From Anaeromyces robustus (taxonomy: Eukaryota > Neocallimastigomycota > Neocallimastigomycetes > Neocallimastigales > Neocallimastigaceae), in NCBI GenBank assembly GCA_002104895.1, contig MCFG01000030.1, positions 178,501-242,500 on the forward strand: a stretch of 64,000 nt of DNA. Reading direction: 5' to 3'. The notes beneath the pieces are model-generated. The model ran no database searches and was not told the DNA's origin. It saw nothing but the letters and a program-made list of their open reading frames with translations. The position numbers and the translations under genes are program-made. This document shows positions 17,864 to 31,956 of the stretch, in pieces. The first letter of the stretch is position 1. Every line of letters starts with the position of its first letter.

Positions 17864-20280
17864 GAATTATGATTTAAATTATTAATAGGATGATTTAAAT
17901 TATTAGGATTAAGATTATTATTTACATTAGGATGATTAGAAATAAATGATGACATTGAGAAAGAATTACCCGGATTTTGATAAAATGATAAATGTTGTTG
18001 CTGTTGTTGTTGTTGTTGTTGAATTAAAGGACTTGGAGGATGATATACTTGACCATTAAGATTAATACTTATATTAGGTTTTGTTAAAGATAAAGGTTGA
18101 GGAAAAGATGATGAACGTTGACGAATTTGTTTATTTTGTATGTTTTGCAAATTTTGTAAATTTTGTCCAGTAATAATGGTGGAAATGTCACCTAAAATAT
18201 CACTATTCATATTACACCAGGATCTTCTTTTTAATGCGACAGCTTCAGCATTTTGTTTGGCCCTTAAAAGTTGATTAGATTTACTTGGCATACCAGAATT
18301 TTTTGAAGGTAATGATTCTAATACAGGACTATTTAATTTAACTTTAGAAGTATTAGGCATAGTTTTAATTTCTTGTTCATTAAAACTAACTAATTTTTGG
18401 GGAGTACTCATATGTTTTATTTTTTCAGTGATTGTACTTGGATCATGTGTTTCTTTCTTTTGATTTTGGAAAGAATAATATTTCTGTAATTTATCAATAG
18501 GAACTTGTTGGCCTTGAATATTAACAACTAATTGACTAGTATCAACTTGAGGTGAAGAACCACTAGAAGATACTGGAGTTGGGGGAATAAAGAAAGAATT
18601 ATTAGATTCACCAGAGTTTGGAACATAAAATGAACCATTAAGATCTATACTACTTATATTTGACATAAATGAAGAAACATCAGAAGGTGGTGGAGGTGGT
18701 ACTACTTCTAACGATTGAGGAAGGTTCCAATTAAAAGTATTATTTGGATCTATAAAAGCAGATGATATTGAATATCTTTTACGTTGATTAATATCAATTT
18801 GAGATCTAGTTTGATTAAAAGAAACTCCTTGAACTTCTTCTTTCTCTTCATTATATTCTATTTCTTCATCATTTTTACAAATATCACTACTGTTTTTATT
18901 ATCTTCTTCTTCGTCTTCTTTCTTTTCCTCTTTTCCTTTTTCTTTTTCTTTACTTTTATGACTTTTTAATTTTGAAAATATACCCATTTTAGAATTTTTA
19001 TTCTTTTTATCATTTTCTGATTTAGATTTTTTTGATTTTAATTTCTTTTTTGAATTTTCTTCACTATCATCTTCCTTCTCTTTTCCTTTACCTTTACTTT
19101 TGTTTTTACCTTTACCTTTACTTTTACTTTTACTTTTACCCTTTTTTTCTTCTATTTCTTTTGTTTTTTTATTATTTTCCTTTATTGTTGACTCTTCCAT
19201 TTCCTTTATAAGTTCTTCTTCATATATTCTCTCTTCTTCTTCTTCTTTTTTCAACATTTCTAAAAATTTCTCATTCATTGGATAGGTAAGTTCTTCATCA
19301 ACATTTTCATCATCATCCTCTTCATCACTATTTTCATTAGATTCTAATACATGACTAAAATCATTGTTATCAATATCTTCATCTGTACTTGATTCTGATT
19401 CTGTTGTAGATTCTGAAACTGATTCATTAGAAACCTTTGTATCATCTTCTTCACTTTCATCATTACTTTCATTTATCATTTTGGATTCTTTACCATTCTT
19501 TAAGGATTCATCTTCATCATTATCAATTTCATCTACAATAAATGAAGGTGGTACAAGTTGAATAGCAGTAAGTATTCCTTCATCTCTTCGAAAACTTCCT
19601 CTCTTTGATAAAGGAATAGCTTTATTTAAACCTTTTTTATCTTTCAATATAGTAATAACAGGTGCATTTTTTAAATTATTCTTACTTAATTTTTTAATTA
19701 ATTCTTTATTACTATTTGATAAAATAATAGGTTGACCTAAAAAGGCAACATTATTTTTATTACCTTTTATATTTTCTTTATTACTATCTTTACTTTCTTT
19801 ACTAGTTTTACTATTTTTACTTTGTTTTGAAGATTTAGATGGTGTTGAGAGAGTAGAAGAAGCTATTGTAGACATAGAAGCAGGACTTTCGACAAGAGTA
19901 GTTCCAATCTTATTGGAAGAACTTTTAAGTTGAAGAGAAGAAGGTGAAGTATGCATCATTTCATGACTGGCTATTTTTTTTAACTTTGTTAAATCATCAT
20001 ATGATAAAGCATGAGTATATTTTAGTTGTGGCTGTTGTTGTTGATATTGTTGTTTATAAAACATAGCTGATGTCATATTTGGTGGTATATAAGGTTGTTG
20101 ATATAGCATTGCTGGAGGAATATTTTTTACTGGCATAGAAGGAAGAGTAGTGACATTAACAGCAATTTTTGATAAATGGCTAGTATCCGATTTTTCGTTA
20201 GTAAATGTATTATCTGAATTACTATCAGTACCTATATCTAGGACAGGAAGATTATTTTCATTAAATGTTAATGCTGACAT
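16204..20280 (-). CDS. Large low-complexity, charged/His-Ser-rich protein of unknown function (1358 aa)
   Basis: One long exon from ATG 20280-20278 to the stop at 16206-16204. No enzyme domain or membrane segment is recognised, so a cytosolic or nuclear, largely disordered protein is likely. In order: Gln/Tyr/Pro-rich N-terminus (about 55-90); Ser/Lys stretch (140-175); a less biased part with KRGSFRRDEG and LVPPSFIVDE (about 225-250); acidic region (250-330); Lys/Gly/Ser-rich basic region (about 365-430); PPPPP (about 530); short Gln runs; Asn tract (about 805-840); Ser/Asp repeats (about 985-1035); Glu/Asp run (about 1082-1101); His/Arg/Ser repeats (about 1102-1182); C-terminus KNKYSRPYM. 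The better-conserved-looking islands are LTPKELARQRVERWAEES and ALKRRSWCNM. An AG directly before the start codon suggests a 5' UTR intron. It could be a transcription or cell-polarity regulator, but this is not shown. Confidence 0.8.
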
Positions 20281-20526
20281 CTATAAGTAAATTATAAATA
20301 TAAGTCATTAAAATTAAAATTCATATGTAATTATTAATATAAGGATATTATATATAATATTATATTTTAAAAAGAATAATTTTTAATAATTTAAATGAAA
20401 AATAATAAATTAAAATAAAATAAAATTTAATAAAATAAATAAATAAAAATAATTTTTAATAGTAATAATAAGAATTATATACATTATATATTTTAATAAT
20501 TAATTATTAAAATAAAAATATTACCT
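20281..20526 (-). other. Possible 5' UTR intron of the 1358-aa gene
   Basis: Reading leftward, a donor-like AAAG/GTAATA ends at 20526 and an acceptor-like TTTACTTATAG ends at 20281, immediately before the ATG. About 246 bases, in the size range of the other introns here. Inference only; nothing but splice-site form supports it. Confidence 0.35.
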
Positions 20527-22846
20527 TTAGAGAATTTATTAATAAAAAAAATAATTTTGGATAATTTAATTAATGATATTTAAAATAATAATATATAATA
20601 GTTTATTATAATATATGTATGCTAATATAAAAATATTTAAAAATAATTCAGTTTTTTTCTTTTTTAATTATAAAAAAAAAAAAAAGAATAATTTTGTATA
20701 TGTCGATAATAATAATGAATTTATAATGTTATCAATAATTAATATATATTATAGTCGAATTTTCCTTGATTTTAATTATTAATTATTATATGTTAATAAT
20801 ATGAAAACTAATAATAATAAAATCCCTTGATAAATTTTCACTTTATATAATTATGAATAATGAATATATTATAAAAATAATTTAAATATATAATAAATTT
20901 TATTTAAAATAATATTTTTCTTTCTTGATTAATAATTATAAATTGTTTTATATATATACAAGAAAATAAAAAAAAATAAAAAATGATTAATAATATATTA
21001 TATCATTCAATTCAATATAATATATATTAATATATTTATTTTTAAATATTTTGTTCTGTCTTAGAAGTTTTTTGATTTTTGTTTTTTTGTTTTTTTGTTT
21101 TTTTATATTTGATTTCATAAAACTATAAATAATATAAAAAAAATTAACTGTGAATTAATCTTTATTCTTTTATTTTCATTACTTTTATTATTTCAAAATT
21201 AATAAATAAATTGTTATTGATTATTATGTTTTTCCTTCGTTTTTACCGAATAATATATTTTTCTCAATATATATTTTAATTTACTTAGTAAAAGGAATAA
21301 AGAATTTTTATATAAAAATTGATAAGTTTTTGTTCTGTTTTTGATGTTCTGAAAATAAAACCATTTAAATTATAATCTATACATATTTTATATATATATA
21401 AATTTAGATGTAAAAATAGATATTTCTAATTGCTTAAAAGCTTTTATATAATATTTTTAATTAAAAAAAATATTGTTATGATATATATGGAATTCAAACA
21501 TTTTTAATATTATATAGCCTATTATTATTAAAAATTTATAAAATATCAATATATATTTTTTTATTAAAATAAAAAAATAAAAATAATTGAAATTTATAGA
21601 ATTTAAATATTAATTAATACTAAAAAGGAATACTATTTAATAAATAAATTCTATCATTCTTTTAATAGAATAAAAATAAAATTACTTTATTAAAATAATT
21701 AATATTAAAAAATAAATATATAAATATTAAAATAATTAATATTTAGAAATAAATATTAAAAAAAAAAACAACTAATTGTTTTTTAAACAAAAAAAAAATA
21801 AAAACCGTTATTTATTTTTATTATATTTTATTTTATTTAAAATACTTAATTAAATAAAATTAAAATAATAAAAATAATTAAAAAAAAAAAATAAAATTTA
21901 AAAAAAAAAAAAAAAATAAAAAATAAAAAATTAAAGGAAGTGAACTTTTTATCTTTTTATTTATTTAATATAAAAAAATTTTTTTTTAAATAAAAACTGT
22001 AATTAATATAAAAAATAAATAAATAAACAAATATTAATAAATTAAATAAATAAAAATATAATATATTAATTAATATATATATATAATTATTTTATTATTT
22101 TATTATTTAATTATATAAGAATTTAAATAAATAAACAAAAAGCTTTCTTTATAAAAAAAATTTTTTATAAAGAAAAAAAAAAAAAATAAAATCTTTTAAA
22201 ATTAATAATAATTAATATAATTAATATTAATCTAATTAATATATAAAAATAATTGTTTTTGATTATATATAAAAAAATCTTTATAGTATTATTATTAATT
22301 ATTATAGATTTTTTCTATTTATTTCTCTTATCTAAACTATCTTAATCAATAATTTTAATATTATTAATTGTTATTGATTAATCATAGGCATATTAAAGTG
22401 TGACCAAATATTAGGCAGTATTTAAATAATAATAATAAAATGGAAGAAAAAAAAATATTATTATATCGATATTCATCATTAATACTTATAATAATAATAA
22501 TAATTAATTAATTATTTAATTAATTATATAAGAAGAATAATAAATAATAAAAAAAAAGTTTCCCTTTAAAAGTACCCATAATGACTAATAATAATTGATA
22601 TATGAGTTCATCAAATCAAAAATAGTATCTCCTCTCTGTATATATAAAATATTAAATATAATATTAAATGAAACTGAATTTCTATTCATTCTTTTCTTTG
22701 TGATAAAAAAAAATCTGGTTGGAAGAAAGAAAGATTATATACAATAATAATTAAAAATAATTTTATTCTAATAAATTATAATAATAAATTGTTTTGAATC
22801 GACCAACATTAAATAATTAAATAAATAAATGTTTAAATAAACAATT

Positions 22847-23197
<351 letters not shown>

Positions 23198-23783
23198 GAC
23201 AATTCTTTTTAATCTTTTTAATATTACATTTAATTATATATATAAAAATTACTTGTACTTATTTTATTATTTTATATTACATTTTATTAATTTATATATT
23301 ATATTATAATATAATATATTATGTAATATATCGCTAATATAATAAAATAATATTATTAATATAATAGAATGGATTGTATATTTCAAATAAATTTTCCTTA
23401 TTTTAATTAAATATATAATTTACATTAAATTTAATATATATAAAATATATTCATAATATAATTAAGTATTTATTATATTATACTAAAATAAATGAATGGC
23501 AAAAAAACATGAAAAAAAAAAAAAAAATCCAATTAACAAATTTAGAAATAAAAATTTTTTTTTCATAATTAATTAAAATAATATATAATTAATATAAATA
23601 AATAATTAAATAAATATTTAAATAAAATTATTCATGTCAATATTTAAATACTTTAATTGTTAACTAAAAAAAAAGTAAAAAAAAAAAAAAAGAAAAAGAA
23701 AAAAAGAATATTTATTTATTATTTATTATTTCTTTATTATATTTATAATTTATTATTTACTTTACTTGTTATTTATATACTAT

Positions 23784-23784
<1 letters not shown>

Positions 23785-23823
<39 letters not shown>

Positions 23824-23825
23824 TT
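23785..23825. repeat. (ATTT)n short run
   Basis: About ten ATTT units in a row. Confidence 0.9.
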
Positions 23826-26075
23826 ACTAAATATTCATTTACTTCTCTTTCATCAAAATGATTCATAAATTGTAATATAAAGAAATGCCAATAATTTTTT
23901 TCAACTTAATTTTTATTAATTTTACCATTCTTTTTTTTATATATATCAATATAATCTAATATATGATATAATATATTATTAATATAAATATAAAATAATA
24001 TATGCCAATAATATAATATATAACATATCTTTTTAATTCATTTGGTGAAATAAAAAATTTGAAAAAAAATTAAATAATTCATTTTATTTAATAATTAATG
24101 TTATATATTAATAATATATATACAATATACATTATTATATTATTCATATTAAAATATTTTAATTGCATAATATATTATAAGTATATATTATTCAATTTTA
24201 AAAAAAATTTTTTCATAAATGCACAGCAACATAATAAAGCTTTTAATATTAAATAATAAATACTCATTATATTTATTATTTAATATTATATAATATTATA
24301 TATTCTATTATATTACAATATATTTCATAATACAATTTTTATTAAATAATACAGAAATATTCATTCAATATAATTTCACATGATTATTAATAATTAAAAT
24401 ATGTATATACTACATTAAAATATGAAGACCATTATAATATGTAAAAAGTAATGAAAATCAGTAAAATTATCAAATATTTAATATGAATAATTGAATATTA
24501 TGAATGATATTACATATTAACATTTATTTATATATGTTTATTATTCTTGGTTAAATTAATAATCTGACACTTTTTTGTATTAATATAATAGTTCTAAATA
24601 CGCTATTATATTATATAATATTAATACATATTCGATTTATCATTATTTATTAACTTTATTTTTATTATTTATAATTAATTTCTTGGTTTTATATATATAA
24701 CTTTATAATCGAATAATTAAAAAAATATTATTTACTTTAAATTTAGAAGAAATTCTAAGATAAATATTTATATTATGAAATATAAACTTTCCATTATTTT
24801 ATTTAAATATTTCTTTGGTACTTAATTATAACATTTTTTATTATTGTATAAAATAATATATCTTTTATTTATCTTTAAAATTTTTTTTTTTTTGATTTTA
24901 TTAATACATTTATTTAAATAAATAAATAATATATAAATAATATATATATTTAAATAAATCTTTTTTTTTTAATTTTTAATCTTGTCATTTTTATATTTAA
25001 AAAATTTTTAAAATTTTTTAAATTTTAAACTTTAATTAATTATTAAATTTAATTATCTGAAATCAAGGTTTTTTAATTAAAATTTTAATCAAATAATATA
25101 TTATATTATTTATTGTAATATATTGTTATTTTAATTTAATTAAAAAACTTTAATTTTAATTTATTCTTTTTAAAAATATATTAAATGAATGTGATTAAAT
25201 TAAATATTAAATAAATAAATCTTGTTTTTTTTATATATAATAAAAAAAAAATAAAAAAAAACTTTTATGTTTAAAGCTATAAATCTTACATGAATAACAA
25301 TTAAAATAAAATTGCAATATAAGAATGACAATAAAACTCACAAAACATCTAATAAATATAATAGAAAATGAAAAAATCACTTACTTAATAAAAATACAAC
25401 AGTAAAATATTTCAAATTTAAGTTTAAAAAAAAAATAATAATTTTTTGAAAATATAATAATACTCAAAAATTATATTATATCATATATAAATCAATATAT
25501 ACTACATAAATACATATATAATAAATAAATTTTAAAAAAAATAAATATATATATATATATTTAAAGTGTAATAATAAAATAATAAATATTATATAAAAAA
25601 AATTTTTTAATTAATATATTTAAGTAATCCTGCCTCTTTTTTTTTACTTGTTTTATATTTATTATTTTTTAAAAAAAAATATTTTATCTTCCTATGTAGT
25701 TATTTTATCTATTTATTTTATTTAAATTATTATATCTTCTTATTTATTTATTTATTATATTTAAATTATTTATATTATATTTATTTTTTTCTATTATTAA
25801 TATATATATTATTCTTTCACAAAAGAAGATATATATACTCTAACTTTGTAAAAATAAAAACTAGTCAATATAATTCTTAGAAGTGTAATTAGCATAATTA
25901 GTATCTATTCAATTTTTAAATATATATATATATATATATAAATTACAATAAAGAAAATCTTTTAATATTAATTTTAATGATGATTATAGCTTATTAAAAA
26001 TAAACAATTTATAATAAAAAAATAGATTAAAAACTGTTTATTTGTTTTGTTAAATGTTAATTTTATTTTTATGTT

Positions 26076-26138
26076 ATTTATTTTATTTTATTTTATTTTA
26101 TTTTATTTTATTTTATTTTATTTTATTTTATTTTATTT
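26076..26138. repeat. (ATTTT)n pentanucleotide run
   Basis: About 12 TTTTA units in a row. Confidence 0.92.
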
Positions 26139-28285
26139 ATTAATTCATGATATTACTTTAATTTAATTAAAACAATTATATTTTAGTTTTTTTTTTTTTT
26201 TATTTGTTTTTTTTTTTTTTTATAATTAATAATGAAAAAATAAATAAACAAATAAATAATTTGGTAAATAATATATTTTTATATTAAATTTTTAATTCTT
26301 ATAAAAAAGTTTATCTTTTAAAATTTTAACTAATTAATAATAAATTTTAATTGGTTATAAAACTGTAACACTCTAATTATTAATTTTTACTAATCATAAA
26401 AATTTATGATTATTATATAAAAATGTTCTAAATAATAATAAATAATTATAAAATATTTCTAAATCATACAATACTAAAACTAATATATTATTATGTTTAT
26501 ACAATTTATATAATTTATACACTTTATAACTTCAATATATAATTCATACTTCAATTACATAAATCATAATTAATTATAAACTTTTTATTTTTAAATTTAT
26601 TTGTATGATGTTTTAATATTTTAGTATTATATAAAAGTTTTACTATTATTTAAATATTTATATAATGGTTAAATAAGATTTATTATATATATTATATTCA
26701 TTATATTTTATATTATTTCATATATTATGCTAATTATATTATTTTTTCAAGTTTTATCTTTATATTTTTTTTAATATATACTGTTAAGTAATTGATAATA
26801 TAAATAATTATATATTATATTAATATTTATTTTTTTATGTTGCTTATTATTTTTATCATTAAACATTTAAACATTTTGTATATAATTATTATATATTTAT
26901 TTTCTACAATAAAATTTAATAATATTAGAATTTAAAAGGATTGAAAGACTTTATATAACAAAAATATATACTTTCACTATATAATAGTACTAATATTAGA
27001 ATTTAAAAAATAAATTATATATATAATATTTATTTTTTTTAATTTTGACAGGTATCATTAATTTATCTTTTTAATATTCTATATAATATTATCAATTTTT
27101 CTTTTTTCTAAAAGTTATATTATATAAAACTTTTGTTTTTTTATATATTAGGTTGTATATAATTTTGTATCATCGAAAACCCCTCAATAATTGTAATATA
27201 TTTATTTGTTATTTTTTTTTTCTTCAAATAATTCCTTTTTTTTTTTTCTTAAACTCCTTTTTTTTTTTAATTATAAATAAATTGATAATAAAAAAATATC
27301 CAGGTTTTTATATAAAAATTTATTATAGAATTTCTAATGATTAGATTAATAATTTAATAGTGAAATTTAATCTATTTTTAATTAAAAATTAATTATAAAT
27401 AATATATATATATAAAAATAAACAAACAAATAAATAAATAATAAAATAAATAAATAATAAAATAAAATAAATAAAAAATAAATAAATAATATAATAAATA
27501 AATAATAAAATAAATAAAATGAATACAATATTATAAAACTCAAGTACAAAAATTTTAATGTTTTAAAATTATATAAAAGAAAAAGTTACATCTTTTGTTA
27601 GTTTCACCATTAATTATGAATTATTATCATTTTTACTAAGTATAGAGTTTAATGGATATATAATATATAATATGTAATTATTGTAATAATATAACATAAT
27701 CATTTAATCATTAATTATTAAGATGGTATTTAATAATTTAATGAATTGTTGATTCATTGAATATTCTCTAATATTTGTATTTGTTTTAAAGAATACCATA
27801 TTAAGAATAATATTTTCTTAAATGATTTAATTTATATAATAATAATATAGTAGTAATTGATATAATCAATAACTAATTATATACTATTTAGATATATCAA
27901 TTTTATTTTTATTTCTTTTTTTTTTTTTTTTCTATTTTTAAAGTTTATAGTTAAAACTTTTAAAAAATGAATATTATTAAAAATAAAAATATTAATTACT
28001 ATAAAATTTTATATATGAGAAAATAATAAAAATAAATACTAAAAAATAAGATTATTTAAGAAAATCTTTAGGATGAATTATTTAATTAATATAATATATT
28101 CGGTAATACATTTATAATATATTTCTAGTATATTCATTCAATTTATTATTTTCATATTTAAATTTAAAGTTTTATTTGTCCTAATATTTTTTAAAAAAAA
28201 AATAATTTGAAAAAATTAATTAAAAATAATTATTGATTAACAAATTACATCGTACAATTTTTATTACATTGTATTGGTTAACCTA

Positions 28286-28429
<144 letters not shown>

Positions 28430-29532
28430 GATAAATTGTTAAATAGATAAATAAATAGAAAAAAAAAAAAGTAATGGCAATTTTCTCTTCTGTAACATAT
28501 CATCATTTTTTTTAATATATATTAAGTGAAAAAAAAAGTAAAAATAATTTTGTTTTCTTTTTTATTAATCTAATTATTTTTATAATAATCTCAAATGAAA
28601 AAAAAACTATTGATATAGTATATATTATAATATATTTATAATAGTTAATATTTCTTCATTAAACACTTTTTTAGTATTAACATATATTGAATAATTATAT
28701 AGATACATATCACTAACAAAAAATAATTATTTTTTTGTAATAAAGTAATTATTCGTTGAGTTTTAAATTTGCATATATTAATAAAAATAATTAATTAATT
28801 AATTAAAAAGGCTTTTTTTTTCTTGAATAATAAACAACATATAAATTTAATTATAATTTTAATTGTTAATATAAGCATTAAAAAAATTATTTTTTATTTA
28901 TTCACTTATTTTATTTGTTTTAAATATAAATGTATAATTCATTCATATATTATTGTGTTTTCATTTTTTTTTTATATATTTTATATTTTCCCAATAATTG
29001 TTATAAATTATTAACTTGAAATATTTGTCCTTTTTTTTTAATATTTATATTAAAAGAAATATTAAAAAATAATTAAAAAAAAAAACAAAAAATAATATAT
29101 TTAACAAGCAAATTGTTGTTGTTAATTATGTATAAAATAGGCAATAAAAATTTAATGATATTTCTTAATAAGAAAATAAAAACAGAATAAATGAATTAAA
29201 AAATTTCAAACTGCTAAAACAAAAAACAACTATCTAATAATGAAAATAACAATTGTTTTTGATTATTGAAAAAACTTTAACAATTTGCTTTGCTTTTTTA
29301 TTCATAATATAGCTAAGAGTAATGACAATATAACAATTAAATATAAATTTAATTGAAATAAATTTTTTTATATTGTGTTATCAATTAAATTATTAAAATT
29401 ATTCAAATATTAATATTAATTTATGTAGTATTAATAAAAAACTAAATAATAATAAATATTACAAAATAATAAATATTATAAAATATTATATAAAATTAAT
29501 ATTAAAAAGAAAAAATATATAATTAGAATATT

Positions 29533-29630
29533 CAATTATATTATTATTATTAATGTGGTATCAATTATATTATTAATGTGGTATCAATTATATTATTAAT
29601 GTGGTATCAATTATATTATTAATGTGGTAT
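29533..29630 (+). repeat. 23-bp tandem repeat, four copies
   Basis: Four near-identical head-to-tail copies of a 23-bp unit that contains AATGTGGTATCAATTATAT. The GTGGTATC core is unusually G-containing for this region. Confidence 0.9.
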
Positions 29631-30015
29631 TATATTATAAAAAATTTTTAATGGTATTTTTTTAAAAAAGAAATAAAAAAAATTTTATTGTATGGATGAT
29701 CCATTTAATGAAACTTGTATATTATTTAAATTTTAATTTTTAATTTATTTATTCCATTTATCCATTGTATCGTGTGAATATCACATGACATCTATACAAA
29801 AAATATTCATTGCTCAATAGTATTTGAAATAAAATGAAATTTATTATTTTTATTGATTTATTTAATTATTATTTATTATATATTTAGTTTTTTTTACTTG
29901 CTCATGGCAAAATATTTATTTCCTTTTTATACATATATTATTATTTTAATATTAAATTTTAAATTTAATATGGCTAAATAATAATTTCCTTTATTATCAT
30001 TAAAATTTAAATATA

Positions 30016-30060
30016 GATATTCTTTTATTAATTTATAATTTAAATTAATAAAAGAATATC
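30016..30060. repeat. Perfect 20-bp inverted repeat
   Basis: The left arm GATATTCTTTTATTAATTTA (30016-30035) and its exact reverse complement (30041-30060) are separated by 5 bases. It is not next to any gene end. Confidence 0.88.
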
Positions 30061-30608
30061 TTTTTTAATTTTTTTTATAAACTATTCAATATAATTAAAT
30101 ATAATATTTAAAAATATTTATTAATTATGTTTTATAATGTAATAAAACTTATAAATTCTTTATTTCTTTTGTACTATAATATTAATTAAAATATTATATA
30201 TAAAATTCTTTATTTAAATTTTTATATTCATATATTTTTTTATTCTTTATAGAATAATATTATAAAAAATTAATATATTTAAATACTTAAATATTAAGAA
30301 AATTATATCATTTATCAATTTTATTTATTATTTTAATTATTTCAGCCATTGGTAAATTTTATAATATATTTGTTTATTTTATAATTATAATTTAAAGAAT
30401 TACTTTTTTTCATAAAGTTAATATAAAATAACAAATTTAAATTTTAAGATTTGTCATAATATTATATTTAAACAATAATATTAATATATATAATAAAATA
30501 TAAAATATTAAAAAAAAAATAAAATTGAAAAAAAAGATAAATTAATAATAAGCTAAAAGTATTGGCTGTCAATAAAATATTTCTTTTAATATGATTAAAA
30601 AGAACATT

Positions 30609-30641
<33 letters not shown>

Positions 30642-30777
30642 AAAAATAATAAATATATATTATACTATAATGTAATATATTAAATAATTTTAAAATTAAC
30701 TTTTTTTTTTCTGTATTTTTTATATCTATTTTATTTATCTTTTATTACTTTTTTTTTTTATGGCTAGGCATAAAGTG

Positions 30778-30815
<38 letters not shown>

Positions 30816-31424
30816 TACCATTTAATAGTTATTTTAAAATTACTATAAAATTTTTATTATTTTAATTAGTAAATGAAAAGTGTTTAAAGTTTATACTAAT
30901 ATAATTAATAATAGTGTAATGTTCTTATAGAGTTTTTCTTTTTATATATATATATAAAGAAGAAAAAAAAGAATTATTTTTTTCAATCGAATTTTAAATG
31001 TAAGAATATTAAAAATACAAGAAAAATGAACTTCTTTTATTTAATTTTATCTTATTTTTAATTTTTTTACTATTTTAAAATATTTTCCTTTTAATTCTTA
31101 ATTAAAAAATAATATAGATCTATAAAAACTTGGTATATAATATAAATTGTAATTATTTTATTTTAAAAGTATAATTAAAAAAAAAAAAAAGGAATTATTT
31201 TAAATGATTAAAAATATTTATATAGTAATATAAATATTGAAATAACTTTTATTATTTAACGATATAAATAATATAATAATAGAAAGTAAAAAAATTCTTA
31301 TGAATATTAATTGAAAAATATTAATATTATTATATAATTTATTAATATCAAAGATATCAATAAATATCTTAAAAATAGAATTATATATTATATATATAAT
31401 AATATTTTATTCTTATATTTATTA

Positions 31425-31455
<31 letters not shown>

Positions 31456-31956
31456 TTTTAATTTATTTTATTATAATTTTTTTTAATTTATATTTAAATT
31501 ATGTGCAATTATTTTTCTTCATATAAAAAATATTTTAATATTTCAAAGAAAAAAAAATTCTTTTTTTTTTACATTTTCAATAAATATATTATTATTAACA
31601 TATTAATTATTTATTATTATTATTGTTATTGTTATTAATTGTTATTTTTTTTTATTTCATTTATTTGGAATAAAAAGTTTCTAAATTCTATTCTATTCTT
31701 TTTTTTTTTTTCTTTCTTTTGAATAATATTTATTATTGATAATTCTTTTTGTTATTATTATTATTTCGTTCTTAAATAAATACTTAATCTATTTAATTGG
31801 GCTTTATGAATTTTCATTTATTAAAAAAAAAAAAAAATTCATTTATTTTTTCCTTTTACTTAATTATCTTTATCATTATTATTATTTATTTTTTAATTTT
31901 TATTATTATTTTTAGTACTATTATTTAAATTATTATAAATTAAGATATAATATATT

